From NCBI RefSeq assembly GCF_030816915.1, contig NZ_JAUSYN010000001.1:1-64000 (forward strand): DNA of 64,000 nt. Reading direction: 5' to 3'. This DNA is from Streptomyces sp. B3I8. Its GTDB lineage: Bacteria; Actinomycetota; Actinomycetes; Streptomycetales; Streptomycetaceae. Within the stretch, counting starts at the first letter, position 1. Every line of letters begins with the position of its first letter. The position numbers and the translations under genes were made by a program. Below are positions 17,278 to 26,226 of this stretch, in pieces. The notes under the pieces are model-generated. The model saw only the letters and a program-made list of their open reading frames with translations. It searched no databases and was not told the DNA's origin.

Positions 17278-18446
17278 AGCAGGCTCCCCACCGTCGCGGC
17301 CTGCCCGGCAACGAGCTCCTGGACCAGCCCGGCGATGTCCTTAACATCAAGGCCGGCTGTTTCCGCGAGCGCGGCCAGGTCCACGGTGCGGCCGTCGACC
17401 AACGGGCGCAGCACCGCCTCCGCCGCGGGCGCGAACTCGAACGTGCTCCCGGCGGCGGACAGCGTCACCGCGTCCTCATCGACCTCCAGCACCGCGCGGG
17501 CGGTCGTCAGCCGCACCCGCAGACCACCGTCGGCCGGGATGCCGTCGATGTACGGCAGGCTCGGCACCATCCGGCCGACGGCCTGCCCGTCCATCGCCGT
17601 CCGGTAGCGGGCGAGCAGCTCGGGGTCGTCCAGCAGTTCGGCGAGACGCTTGCGCATCCCGTCCACGGCGTCGGCCTGGACGTCCGGTGCGGCGAGCAGT
17701 GGCAGGTCGCGCCTCCAGTCCTCGTGCGTGAGCAGTTGCTCGGACACCCACGCCATCAGGTCGGTCGCGGTGTGGGTCTGCAGGCCGCAGGTGACGTGCA
17801 GGGAGCGGGTGCCCTGGTCGGCGGAGACCGCGTGCCACACGCCGCGCGGCACGTACAGGACGTCGCCCGGCCACAGGACCAGGTCGGCGACCGGCTCGGT
17901 GGGCGCCTCGCCCGGGTCCTCGATGTCGCGGTACAGCGGGAACGGGCGGGTGGTGCCGTAGATCCGCCACCGCTTCGCGCCGTCCAGCTGGACCACGATC
18001 GTGTCGTGGTCGTCCCAGTGGACGCCGAAGCCCTCGGTGGCACTCCATGAGGCGTAGAGGTTCGCCTGCACGCGGGTGCGCAGCTCGCGCTCGATCGCTT
18101 CGCAGAGGCGGGCGATCGGCGGGTGGAGTTCGTCGACGCTGTCCAGGGCGAGCGAGGCGCCCTCCTTCAGGCGGGCGTGGAGTTCGGCGGGGTGGAGGCG
18201 GTGCCACACGGTGTGGCGGCGGGTGGCGACCGGGGTGGTGTAGCCGCCGACCAGGAGGGTCTCGCCGTCGCGGGACAGCCGCATCCGGGGCGGTTCCAGG
18301 CGGTGGGCGGCGAGGATCTGGTTGAGGTCGTCCCAGGTCATGATCCCGGCGACGTCGAGGGCGTCGGGTACGTGGCGGTGTTCGCGGTGCAGTGCCTGGG
18401 CGAGGAAGTCCTCGCCCAGGCACGCCGCGATGGACGTGTGCGTCAT
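17274..18446 (-). CDS. ROX/cupin_4-type 2-oxoglutarate oxygenase
   Basis: Protein of 390 residues. The iron site is clear: H143 and D145 in GVHWDDHDTIVVQLDGAKRW and distal H205 in WPGDVLYVPRGVWHAV. With TRSLHVTCGL this is the pattern of the ribosomal-oxygenase (ROX) group, JmjC-like cupins that include YcfD (Arg of L16) and NO66/MINA53 (His). The C-terminal 150 residues resemble the winged-helix/dimerisation part of that group. The gene starts 21 bases after a 47-residue Arg-rich peptide gene and overlaps the reductase gene. Side-chain hydroxylation of that peptide is the natural hypothesis; a housekeeping ribosomal role seems less likely in this context. Confidence 0.82.
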   Translation of the reverse strand: MTHTSIAACLGEDFLAQALHREHRHVPDALDVAGIMTWDDLNQILAAHRLEPPRMRLSRDGETLLVGGYTTPVATRRHTVWHRLHPAELHARLKEGASLALDSVDELHPPIARLCEAIERELRTRVQANLYASWSATEGFGVHWDDHDTIVVQLDGAKRWRIYGTTRPFPLYRDIEDPGEAPTEPVADLVLWPGDVLYVPRGVWHAVSADQGTRSLHVTCGLQTHTATDLMAWVSEQLLTHEDWRRDLPLLAAPDVQADAVDGMRKRLAELLDDPELLARYRTAMDGQAVGRMVPSLPYIDGIPADGGLRVRLTTARAVLEVDEDAVTLSAAGSTFEFAPAAEAVLRPLVDGRTVDLAALAETAGLDVKDIAGLVQELVAGQAATVGSLL

Positions 18447-18467
18447 CGCGTCAGGGCTCCCGGTCCG

Positions 18468-18611
18468 TCAGTCGTTGCCGTCGCTCTTGCCGGTGCCGCC
18501 GCCGTCCGAGGGGATGGCGTTGCGGCCCCGGGCGGCGACGATCAGCCGACGGGAGCGGACCAGGCCGCCCGTCGACGGCACGGCGGGCGGGGGCGTGGCG
18601 GGACTCTGCAT
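18468..18611 (-). CDS. Candidate RiPP precursor peptide
   Basis: Peptide of 47 residues. ATG 18611 has a strong GGAGGAGGG ribosome-binding site. The N-terminus is Pro/Ala-rich (SPATPPPAVPSTGG), residues 18-31 are basic (VRSRRLIVAARGRN), and the tail is Gly/Ser/Asp-rich (PSDGGGTGKSDGND). It contains no Cys, so lanthionine chemistry is excluded. It is the first gene of an operon with a ROX hydroxylase, a reductase and a kinase-like protein. Which residues form the core is not known; the Arg-rich segment is the best target for a ROX enzyme. Confidence 0.65.
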   Translation of the reverse strand: MQSPATPPPAVPSTGGLVRSRRLIVAARGRNAIPSDGGGTGKSDGND

Positions 18612-18777
18612 GAGGACCCTCCTCCTGATCGGGCGGCCGGGCTCTGGATAGCCGCGGCCGCGAACACCGTCAGTACAGCCGCGAACCACGCGGGCGATAA
18701 CCCCGTGATGGGGCCCCCACGGTGGGTATGGTCGTTGGGCTGACGCACTGTCATTCCACGAGAGTTCTGGGGGACTT

Positions 18778-20010
18778 GTGGACGACTTACCGCCGTCACC
18801 CGCCCAAGTGCCGCGCCGCCTGCTGACCGACCCCGCGTTCGTCCGTGCCTTGCGTGAGCGGGACTTCACCACGGTGTTCGCCATGACCCACGACGCGGGG
18901 ATCTCCTTCAACCGGATCGCCGAAGCGTGCGCGCTCAAAGCCGAGCGGGTCAGCCAGATCGCCCGGGGCACCACAGCTGTCACCGCCCTCACGACTGTCG
19001 AGCGAATCGCCGGCGGACTGCGCATTCCCGGTGCCCTACTGGGGCTTGCTGCGCAACCCTGGGAGGACACCGCCGTTCACAGCACGGAGCCCGACCATGG
19101 AGACGATCCGATGAAGCGACGCAACCTGCTGCGCGGCGCACTCGCCGCCGGCCTCACCGCCCCGGCCCTCGCCGCCCTCACCGCCGCCCGGACCGACGTC
19201 GACCAGACCCTCTCCCCCGACACTCCCCAGGACCTGGCCGACCTCGAGGCCGCAGCCGAAAGCTACGGATACGGCTACCACGGACAAGCGCCCACCCGCG
19301 TCCTGGCCGACCTGGTCACCGACTTCACGACCCTGCGCCCGCTCCTCACCGTCCCTCAGCCCGCACCAGTACGGGCGCGGCTGTGCCGGACGACCGGGCA
19401 GATGGCCGGGATGACCGCGATCGTCTTACACGACCTGGGCAGCCGCCGGGAGTCCCGCGCCTGGTTCGCCACCGCCGCCCGGGCCGCCGCCGAATCCGGC
19501 GACCCCCAGCTGCACGCCTGGGTCCTCGCCCGCGAGGCGATGGTGCCGCTCAACTACGGCGCCCCAAAGGCAGCGGCCGACCTCGCCGAACAGGCCCGCC
19601 GCATCGCCAGCACCCGGCCAACCGCCGCCGCGGTGCTGGCGGCCGCCGTCGCCGCCCGTGCCTTCGCCCTCAACCACCAGAGCGAACAGGCCCGCCAGGC
19701 GCTTGCCGACGCCGACGCCCTCATGGAACGGCTCCCCCAGGGCGAGCGGTCGGACACGTGGCTGACGTACGGCGAGCAGAAGCACCACGTCCACCTCAGC
19801 CACGCCTTCACCACCCTCGGGGACACCCGCCGCGCCCGGGAGAGCCAGCAGCACGCCCTGGAGCTGTCTGCGCCGACCTGCCGGCCCGTCTATGAGAGCG
19901 CTTCCTCGCACACCCTGATCGGGGCCGGTCCGCTCCCGCTGATGGGGCTGTGCAGGCTGTGCCGAGGGATCCACGCTTCGCTCGCTGCGCCAGGCCGACG
20001 TTCCCGTTGA
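18778..20010 (+). CDS. XRE/TPR regulator with damaged C-terminus
   Basis: Starts at GTG 18778 after CTGGGGGA. Residues about 27-70 hold a helix-turn-helix (ISFNRIAEACALKAERVSQIARG), then MKRRNLLRGALAAGL and a TPR-like domain with repeated AxxxLAExARRIA patterns. This layout is common for Streptomyces regulators beside peptide or secondary-metabolite loci. After residue about 368 (HALELSAPTC) the sequence loses similarity and ends at 20010. A plausible natural C-terminus (RQADVPVDPQQRAVLETV) lies in another frame up to 20060. An indel or replacement at about 19880-19970 has therefore altered the end. It is divergent from the peptide operon and probably controls it. Confidence 0.75.
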   Translation: MDDLPPSPAQVPRRLLTDPAFVRALRERDFTTVFAMTHDAGISFNRIAEACALKAERVSQIARGTTAVTALTTVERIAGGLRIPGALLGLAAQPWEDTAVHSTEPDHGDDPMKRRNLLRGALAAGLTAPALAALTAARTDVDQTLSPDTPQDLADLEAAAESYGYGYHGQAPTRVLADLVTDFTTLRPLLTVPQPAPVRARLCRTTGQMAGMTAIVLHDLGSRRESRAWFATAARAAAESGDPQLHAWVLAREAMVPLNYGAPKAAADLAEQARRIASTRPTAAAVLAAAVAARAFALNHQSEQARQALADADALMERLPQGERSDTWLTYGEQKHHVHLSHAFTTLGDTRRARESQQHALELSAPTCRPVYESASSHTLIGAGPLPLMGLCRLCRGIHASLAAPGRRSR

Positions 20011-20106
20011 CCCGCAGCAGCGCGCCGTCCTGGAGACCGTGGCCGCCGCCATGGCGTAGCCGGGCCACCGGCTCCCGGGCAAGCCTCTCGCTCGGGGGCG
20101 CCCGGG

Positions 20107-21165
20107 TCAGGTGGTCTGCCGCACCGGACGGCCGACGGACCACAGATCGCCAGGTGCGCGTACGAACGCGGCGTGGGCCTGCATGTCTCGCTTCAGCTGT
20201 GCGGCGGAGATGGTGTGGCCGCGTCGGGCGAGCACGTCGCGCAGTTCGCCGGGCGTCAGAGGTCGGCCGCAGCGCGCGAGGTAGCGGGCTGCGAGCTGCT
20301 CGTTGGTGGGATAGGCCGGGGGCTTCACCACCAGGAGCGAATCGCTGAGCGTTCGGTGCTCGGTCATCCCGGCTTGCGCCAGCTCCAGCAGCGGCTTCGC
20401 TACACCCCCTGCCTGCGACAGGCGGCGTCGCCAGTTGTCGCGGGTCAGGTAACCGTGGCGGTGGCACCACCACAACAGCCCGCCCACAGCGGCCGTCGCG
20501 GCCAGCGGGTTGTTCGCGGCGAGGACAACCAGGCGGTGAACGCCAGCACCGAACAGCTGGAACGCGATGTCGATGAGTACTAGCGCGTTCGCGGCGGTGG
20601 CCTCCAGGCCGGCCATGCGCAGCACGCTCTCCGTGACGGGGATCCAGTCGATGACGGCGAACCCGAAGCGGGAAAAGACGCTGTCCTTGGAGACGATGAC
20701 GGACGGCCCCAGGAACTCCGCGAGCGCCATGGTGGGCGCGTCGTCGGGATCGCCCCGGTGCCGCTTCGGCATCTCCCGGTCGACTCGCAGGATGTGCCGG
20801 GTCTGCGGGGCCAGGTGGTCGCGGATCTCCAGGTCGACCACTCGCAGTGCGGGCAGGATCTGCTGATCGAGCACACGGCGTGCCTGACTCTCCGACGCTT
20901 CGAGGTCGGCGGCCACTTTGGCCAGGTGTTCGTCGACTTCGCCGGGGACGTGCGCGGCGATGTACGGGGTGGCACGGCCGGTGACAGCCAGCGCGGTGAC
21001 CCGGTCCTGTCGGCCGCCGTGCTTGGCCAGGGCGCAGGCTTCAACCAGCAGCGCGTTGGTGTCGAGGACGGGCAGCAGCATCCGCCGGTCCAGCACCATC
21101 GGGTTGAACGCCGATCCGGAGGGGACCAGCAGGGGCGGTGCCGCATCGGCACGGTCGAGCGTCAT
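20107..21165 (-). CDS. PIN-domain protein
   Basis: Protein of 352 residues. LPVLDTNALLVEACALAK (about residues 31-48) supplies the first PIN Asp, and DDAPTMALAEFLGPSVIVSKDSVFSRFGF gives the later acidic residues, as in PIN ribonucleases. The C-terminal half is unusual: hydrophobic stretches (ALVLIDIAFQLFGAGVHRLVVLAA, NPLAATAAVGGLLWW) suggest one or two membrane segments, and a basic DNA-binding-like tail follows. No small antitoxin gene precedes it. It may be a solitary RNase rather than a VapC toxin. Confidence 0.72.
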   Translation of the reverse strand: MTLDRADAAPPLLVPSGSAFNPMVLDRRMLLPVLDTNALLVEACALAKHGGRQDRVTALAVTGRATPYIAAHVPGEVDEHLAKVAADLEASESQARRVLDQQILPALRVVDLEIRDHLAPQTRHILRVDREMPKRHRGDPDDAPTMALAEFLGPSVIVSKDSVFSRFGFAVIDWIPVTESVLRMAGLEATAANALVLIDIAFQLFGAGVHRLVVLAANNPLAATAAVGGLLWWCHRHGYLTRDNWRRRLSQAGGVAKPLLELAQAGMTEHRTLSDSLLVVKPPAYPTNEQLAARYLARCGRPLTPGELRDVLARRGHTISAAQLKRDMQAHAAFVRAPGDLWSVGRPVRQTT

Positions 21166-21262
21166 GGATCAAGTGTCGCCACTGCCACTGACATCGGTGC
21201 GGAATTTCCGGGCCCGGACCGGCCTGGGTGACAGATCCTCAGAGCCCGTCGTCGGCCGATGA

Positions 21263-21691
21263 CTACGAAGCCCAGCCGGGCAGAGTCCCACGCGCGCGTG
21301 CGTCCTGTTTGGCGACGCGGACCCGGGCGGCGGCCCACTGATCAGCACCACGCTCAACGTCCCGCCGGTAGGTGGCGCACGCCCCGACGGAAGCAGGTCC
21401 GGGCTCGTTCAGGCCGCAACCCCAGCAGACGACCCGGTCGGCGTCGGCCGGGCAGGCAGTGCGGGTCCCGCAGCGGGAACACGCGTGCACGCTGTCGCGG
21501 TCCAGGACGTCGGTGCTGGCGATCTCGGTGTGCGTGCGGCAGAAACCGCAGCCCACGGTCATCGGCCGGGTCCGGTCGACGTGCTCGCGGTCGGCGGTGA
21601 GGGTGAAGTCCGCGGAATCCGGCTCCCCGATCAGCCCGCACGCTGTGCACGCGAAGTACGGCGCGCGTTCTGCTCGGGGGATCTCGGTCAC
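21263..21691 (-). CDS. Zinc-ribbon protein
   Basis: Protein of 142 residues with four Cys pairs (CTACG, CGFCRTH, CSRCGTRTAC, CWGCG), consistent with two zinc-binding ribbons. No enzyme motif is seen. I do not recognise the family. Proteins of this sort occur on Streptomyces plasmids and integrative elements, and the wrecked replication-relaxation gene lies just upstream on the same strand. Confidence 0.6.
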   Translation of the reverse strand: MTEIPRAERAPYFACTACGLIGEPDSADFTLTADREHVDRTRPMTVGCGFCRTHTEIASTDVLDRDSVHACSRCGTRTACPADADRVVCWGCGLNEPGPASVGACATYRRDVERGADQWAAARVRVAKQDARARGTLPGWAS

Positions 21692-21797
21692 CGGGAATCT
21701 CCTCCAGGGCGGCTACACGTCACGGGTTCGGGAAACCCTATCGGCCCGCGCTGGCCGTGGTAGGGGGATCCAGCCGGGCGGGCCGGGCCCGGCGGCG

Positions 21798-22615
21798 TCA
21801 GGCCCGCCAGCGGAACAGGCCCCGGAGTCCACCGGGTTCCGGGGCGGCGTCCGGGTCCGGCTCCGCCTGTGCGACCGCGGCCGCGCGGGCGACGTCGGCC
21901 GCTTCGGCGGCAGCCTGCTTGCGGGCCACGTCGCTGGCGTGGCAAGTCCCGCACACAGACACGTTCCCGGCGTTCCAGGCCGTCTGGTGCGCGGTGGTCT
22001 CCTCCCAGTGCTGGTTGGTGAACTTCTGCCCGCACCGCTTGCACACGGGACGCTGCGCCTCCCGCTCAGCAAGGCGGCGCTGCTCCTCCGCCGCTTGGGC
22101 GCGGGCCTCCTGCTCGGGAAAAGGACGTCGCCGTCGGGGTTGTCCAGTGCGGCCGTCAGCGTCTGCTCGCCCTTGCGTCCCAGCCGCCGCCACACCGCCG
22201 CGTCCGCGCCGTGCTCTTGGAGCTGCTCCAGGGTGGTGACGACGACAGGCACCGCCTGGCGGTAGTCCCGCGCGATGATGGCCTTCTCGTAGAGGGAGTC
22301 GTACCGGCGCGGCGCCCAGTAGCGGTGGCCAGCCTCCTCCAAGGCGGCGACCGTGTTGGCGACCTTCGCCTCGGTGGTGTCCACGAAGACGAACGCGAGG
22401 GGCACCAGGCCCTCGCGGCCGGTCGGCGGGTAGAACCTGCGCCACAGCGGCGTGGTCGTCGTAGCCGGTGCCCAGCAGCTGACCGGTGTCCGGGTCGCAC
22501 TCCTGCTTGCGCAGCACCGAGACCCGTATGCCCTTCGGCTCCAGCAGCTGCTTCGCCTCGCCGTGTCCGCGCTTGGTTAGCACCCACACCTGCCGCTGGT
22601 CCCCACCGACTCGAT
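21798..22615 (-). pseudogene. Replication-relaxation family protein, degraded
   Basis: Three pieces in two frames are recognisable: VWVLTKRGHGEAKQLLEPKG (frame 1, near 22590), VPLAFVFVDTTEAKVANTV through AVWRRLGRKGEQTL (frame 2, 22405 to about 22130), and a C-terminal zinc ribbon PVCKRCGQKF..VCGTCHASD (frame 1 again, to 21798). About 100 residues that normally separate the first two pieces are missing, and an in-frame stop lies upstream of the first. Intact relatives are encoded on Streptomyces plasmids and integrative conjugative elements. This copy is certainly not translated whole. Confidence 0.7.
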
Positions 22616-22782
22616 CCTCTCAGGGAATCGAGCCTCCATCAAACTCGGAGCGGTTCAGTGTCTCGACCGTCGGCTGCCTGGACGTGACGACTGTCGGCTA
22701 CTCCGTCTGGTCGGGGCCCCTGAAACCAGCGCGGGCTCGCCAGGCGAGCCTCCTGGCCGAAGGTCCCGCGCTGGGTTTTGCT

Positions 22783-23151
22783 CTAGTGGGTGAGGTAGCA
22801 GTCGGAGACCCAGCCGGTCACGCCCGTGTCTTCGTTGGTGATGTTCCACCAGATGCGCGACCTGCCGTCAGGACACGTTACCCACTCGTTCAACACACTG
22901 CTGTTGTAGTCGAGGCAGTCGTCCTGGTAACCGACCCCAACGACCGAGGTGCCGGTTCCTGGCGCGCTGTGAATCCTGACTCCATCGGCTGTGAAGTGTC
23001 CGCACTGCAACGGTCCAGCCGGGCTGTAGTGCGCCTCACCAGTAGTCGCAAGGGGACCGTTCGCGGCAGCTGCTGTCCCCGTTGTGAGCGCGAGTGCACA
23101 AAGTCCCACTGCAACGGCCGTAACCACACTGCGTCCCGCCCTGTTCCGCAT
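22783..23151 (-). CDS. Secreted SH3-like small protein
   Basis: Protein of 122 residues from ATG 23151 (AGGAG 10 bases upstream). A Sec signal peptide is clear: MRNRAGRSVVTAVAVGLCAL with cleavage near TGTAAAANG. The mature part contains VRIHSAPGTGTSVVGVGYQDD and GVTGWVSDCYL, the pattern of bacterial SH3 (SH3b) domains that bind cell wall. Cys pairs probably form disulfides. It may bind the wall or act as a secreted inhibitor. Standalone gene. Confidence 0.78.
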   Translation of the reverse strand: MRNRAGRSVVTAVAVGLCALALTTGTAAAANGPLATTGEAHYSPAGPLQCGHFTADGVRIHSAPGTGTSVVGVGYQDDCLDYNSSVLNEWVTCPDGRSRIWWNITNEDTGVTGWVSDCYLTH

Positions 23152-23498
23152 AGCTATAAAGCTCCTATCTCCATGAAGTGCCACAGCGTTGGTCGATGCG
23201 CTGCGCACTACATGCTTCCGCGCGGGCATGTCCACTGCCATGTTTTCGATGCTCGTCGAATCGCGGCACAATTCGCTGGCTGCCAGGAAGACGAGCCGTT
23301 AGGACGATGCGTCGGGGGCAGGGATGAGGCCGGTATGCCGGCCCCACCGGAAGGCCGCTGCGCGCTCGGCCTGCCAGACCCGGCTGCGGTGGTCTGATTT
23401 ACCACGCCCACGAGTGAACACCGCCGGGATACTCCGCCATCCCGTCCCTACCGCCGTTACGAAGGTTACGACTCGTCGGATCTTCCAGAAGGACACCC
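23152..23498. other. Intergenic region
   Basis: Divergent region between the secreted protein gene and the nuclease gene. No gene, repeat or clear operator seen beyond the promoters that must be present. Confidence 0.35.
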
Positions 23499-23857
23499 GT
23501 GCGCATCCTCACCGCCTTCGCGGCCGCCGCTGCTGCCCTCGCTGCACTGATCACCCCCTCGCACGCCGACGGCCCACTCGGGGCCAAGGGCGACACCCTG
23601 TCCATGCCGCTCGCCGACGCCCTCGCCGCACTGCCCGCCGCGGGAGATGACCGCGCCGGCTACCAGCGCAGCGCGTTCAAGCACTGGGTCGATGCCGACC
23701 GGGACGGCTGCAACACTCGCAACGAGGTCCTCAAAGCCGAAGCGGTCACCGCGCCGGAGCAGGCCGCGGGCTGCGAACTCTCCGGCGGCCGGTGGTACAG
23801 CGCCTACAGCAACACCTACGTCGACGCACCCCGCGGTCTGGACATCGACCACCTGGT
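23499..23857 (+). pseudogene. Secreted HNH-family nuclease, 5' part (split by transposon)
   Basis: Encodes a signal peptide (ILTAFAAAAAALAALITPSHA) and the first half of an HNH-type secreted nuclease: GYQRSAFKHWVDADRDGCNT, EVLKAEAVTAPEQ and LDIDHLV, the start of the DIDHxVPLAEAW active-site motif. After DHLV (23857) the frame enters the mobile element and stops at 23879. The missing continuation PLAEAWDSGADAW is found in the right frame at 28717, so one gene has been cut in two by insertion. Confidence 0.88.
23850..23857. repeat. Left junction direct repeat CACCTGGT
   Basis: The octamer CACCTGGT lies at the left element junction and again at 28709-28716. It belongs to the nuclease coding sequence and is either a target-site duplication or a recombination core. 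Confidence 0.75.
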
Positions 23858-23950
23858 ATCCGTAGCCGTGACGATCTAAATCGGTATTTTTGCAGTTCAA
23901 AACGTCAGCGCCATACCGCCGACAAGTGTCGGCTGCGAGATGATCAGCGC

Positions 23951-24604
23951 ATGAATTTCCGCGCGTATGCCAGGCAGGTTCGTGACTGTGATCTCCCTTT
24001 CGGCAGGCGCTATCGAGCTTTGAGGGACGCAGTGGGCTGCTACTGCCCACTCGGATTTCACGGAACGTGGTCATACCTGAGCACGGCAGGTGACCTCAGG
24101 AACGACGAGACGGCACTGCTTCACGCGCTGGAGAAGCTGGAGGCCAGCCGCACAGTGTGGCTGCAGGAGGTGGCGTCGTTCGCAGATCGCCGCCGTGTCG
24201 ACAAGGCACGCCACCGGCGGACTCCGTGCCAGGTGGAGGTTCGCTACCTGCTCGGGTGGAGATGGCCCGGTCCCGAAGGGAAACAGGCGACACTAAACGA
24301 GGTCGGGCGGCTTTGGGCCGCCCACTACCGAGCCCCCTTTCCCGACGTTCCGGCCGGCAGCAAGGGAGCCCTGGCCGAGCTGGACACGTGGCTGGCCGGC
24401 TGCGTCTCCACCTACCTCGCGAATGACGGGGATCTTGACATCGGTCGACAGAACGTCATCACGAAGTGCCTGCCGAAGCTACGTCGGCACGTTGCCCAAC
24501 TGGGCTATCCGTGGGCCTTCCCCCAGGCATTTGCATACTTCCGCCTCCTGCTGAAGATGACCGAGCTGATCCACAACGACAAAGCCCAGGAGACTGACGG
24601 GTGA
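23951..24604 (+). CDS. Transposon passenger, hypothetical
   Basis: Protein of 217 residues from ATG 23951. It is rich in Arg, Trp and Tyr (FGRRYRALRDAVGCYCPLGFHGTW, YLLGWRWPGPEG) and helical towards the C-terminus. No known motif is visible. Lying inside the element and outside the recombinase operon, it is cargo. It is convergent with the next gene, 19 bases away. Confidence 0.6.
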   Translation: MNFRAYARQVRDCDLPFGRRYRALRDAVGCYCPLGFHGTWSYLSTAGDLRNDETALLHALEKLEASRTVWLQEVASFADRRRVDKARHRRTPCQVEVRYLLGWRWPGPEGKQATLNEVGRLWAAHYRAPFPDVPAGSKGALAELDTWLAGCVSTYLANDGDLDIGRQNVITKCLPKLRRHVAQLGYPWAFPQAFAYFRLLLKMTELIHNDKAQETDG

Positions 24605-24623
24605 GCCAAGCTCCTCATCGGGA

Positions 24624-25766
24624 TCAGTCCGTGTCCGTGGCGGCCAGGACGGCGATTCGTCGAGCCCCTGGGGCAACGGAGACCAGCCCTATGTCCCAGG
24701 CCACGAGCTCGAACCACTTTGTGGCGGCCTCGAAGCTGTACCAGTCGCACGCCTGGGCGTTTCGTTCCACTTCGCTGAACGGTGCTGCCACGGATGCTCC
24801 GGAAAGGCTGCCGACGGAACGCCATGCGGCCAGTCGCCCGTAAGCGCCATACTCACCGTTGTTGTACGCACCGCCGGTCGATGCCGCCGCGAAAAGCATG
24901 CGCCAGGCGTGTTCCGCTTGGCAGGAGGAGAGGGCGAGGCGTTTGCGCGGACCTACCCCGTTCAGGCACTCCAGGCCCAGCGTCACCAACAGGTCGGGAA
25001 GGCACTCCGTCTCGACCGGCTCAGCCAGGTCGTACGTTCCCGTTTCACTGCGGCCATTGGACTCCTTGGCCCAGTTGGCCACGGCTGCAGCAGCGGCCTC
25101 GCTGAATTTTTCCGTCGTTGTATCGGTCACTTGCGGCAGGTGCCTGACGCTGCCCAGCGTGACACCGGAGCCGTCCTGGGGCCCGTAAGGCATCGAGTAG
25201 CTGCCCCCACCCACTGAGTAACTCGGCAGGGGTGGCGTCTCCTCGATCACCGACAGCTCCAGCGGCAGCCAGGCAAGCGGATGATGGCGCCAGTGCGGTG
25301 ACGTCGCCCACGCCTCGATCACCGGCGACTCCGCGATCGTGATGCCTCTGAGCACCATCTCGTGGACGAGGCAGACCCGAAGCTCCTCCGAGGCTGCGGC
25401 GCGTGAGCTGCCGCCTGCGAAGACGAAGGTCAGGTCGTGTGGTGTCTGGCCCTCGGCGAGCAGTGAAGCCGCGTAGCGGGCCAGCTTCCGGTTGCCGGGC
25501 GAGGCAGCGGACACGAGCCGCACCGCCTGCTCGACGTGTTCGGGACCTGGAGCCATGGTCAGCAGGCGGAGAAGACGGTCGAAAACACTGCGATACTGCC
25601 AGATCTGAGCGGCGGAGGAACCGTATCGGTTGGCCAGGGCAATGCCGAGATCGGCCACGAACTCGGCATCACCTTGGGTGAGCCTGCCCTCGGCCGTGTT
25701 CCATACCTCGGTGACCCTCTTCAGGTCGGGCAGTCGCGTCACGATCTTCTGTATCCGGTCGCTCAC
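24624..25766 (-). CDS. Transposon passenger, DUF6183-like
   Basis: Protein of 380 residues. The block SSCQAEHAWRMLFAAASTGGAYNNGEYGAYGRLAAWRS recalls the Streptomyces DUF6183 group; the assignment is from memory and tentative. The N-terminal half is helical. No catalytic motif, signal peptide or membrane segment is seen. It lies between the other passenger and the TnpC-like gene, in the same direction as the recombinases but 50 bases away. Confidence 0.6.
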   Translation of the reverse strand: MSDRIQKIVTRLPDLKRVTEVWNTAEGRLTQGDAEFVADLGIALANRYGSSAAQIWQYRSVFDRLLRLLTMAPGPEHVEQAVRLVSAASPGNRKLARYAASLLAEGQTPHDLTFVFAGGSSRAAASEELRVCLVHEMVLRGITIAESPVIEAWATSPHWRHHPLAWLPLELSVIEETPPLPSYSVGGGSYSMPYGPQDGSGVTLGSVRHLPQVTDTTTEKFSEAAAAAVANWAKESNGRSETGTYDLAEPVETECLPDLLVTLGLECLNGVGPRKRLALSSCQAEHAWRMLFAAASTGGAYNNGEYGAYGRLAAWRSVGSLSGASVAAPFSEVERNAQACDWYSFEAATKWFELVAWDIGLVSVAPGARRIAVLAATDTD

Positions 25767-25818
25767 GCCGTGACCCTAAGGGAGGGCTGGTCCGAGAGAC
25801 ACACCCTTTTCTGCGGCC

Positions 25819-26226
25819 TCAGTCGGCCTCGTAGCGCGCCAACCGCCGACGCAGGTCGAGGTTCTCGCCCTGCGCGATTTCGAGGGCCTTGCGAAGGCTC
25901 GCCAACTCCTCACGGTGAGTCTCCTGCTGCCGCGTGAGGCGGGCACTCAGTGCTCTCACCGCGGCGGAGGTCGAGGAGTCACCCGACGCATCTGCGGGTG
26001 CGGCCGGAACAGACCCTCCCTTGGCACGGCGTCGCTCGATCTGCATCCGCAGTTCCGGGCTCCGGTAGAGAAAGTCGGTGCTCACTCCGGCCTGGCGGGC
26101 CACGGCGGTGAAGCTGATGGGCTTACCGACCTTGACCAGCTCGGCGAGGGCGGCGCGAGCCCGCTTCTCTGCTTCCCGAGTGCGGGCGTGGGTGGCATTG
26201 CGTAGGTGTTCGGGCAACGGCGTCAT
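25819..26226 (-). CDS. tnpC: TnpC-like transposition accessory protein
   Basis: Protein of 135 residues. The N-terminal half is basic with a helix-turn-helix (PISFTAVARQAGVSTDFLYRSPELR), and the C-terminal half is a coiled coil (RLTRQQETHREELASLRKAL, NLDLRRRLARYEAD). This matches the small third protein (DUF6262 type) that follows the two recombinases in Tn554-like elements, where TnpC influences insertion orientation and frequency. The start overlaps the TnpB stop (ATGA at 26223). Confidence 0.78.
   Translation of the reverse strand: MTPLPEHLRNATHARTREAEKRARAALAELVKVGKPISFTAVARQAGVSTDFLYRSPELRMQIERRRAKGGSVPAAPADASGDSSTSAAVRALSARLTRQQETHREELASLRKALEIAQGENLDLRRRLARYEAD

Noticed and set aside
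21263..22615. Functional conjugation/replication module
   Set aside because: The replication-relaxation gene is deleted and frameshifted, and no TraB/FtsK-type transfer gene or Rep gene accompanies it.
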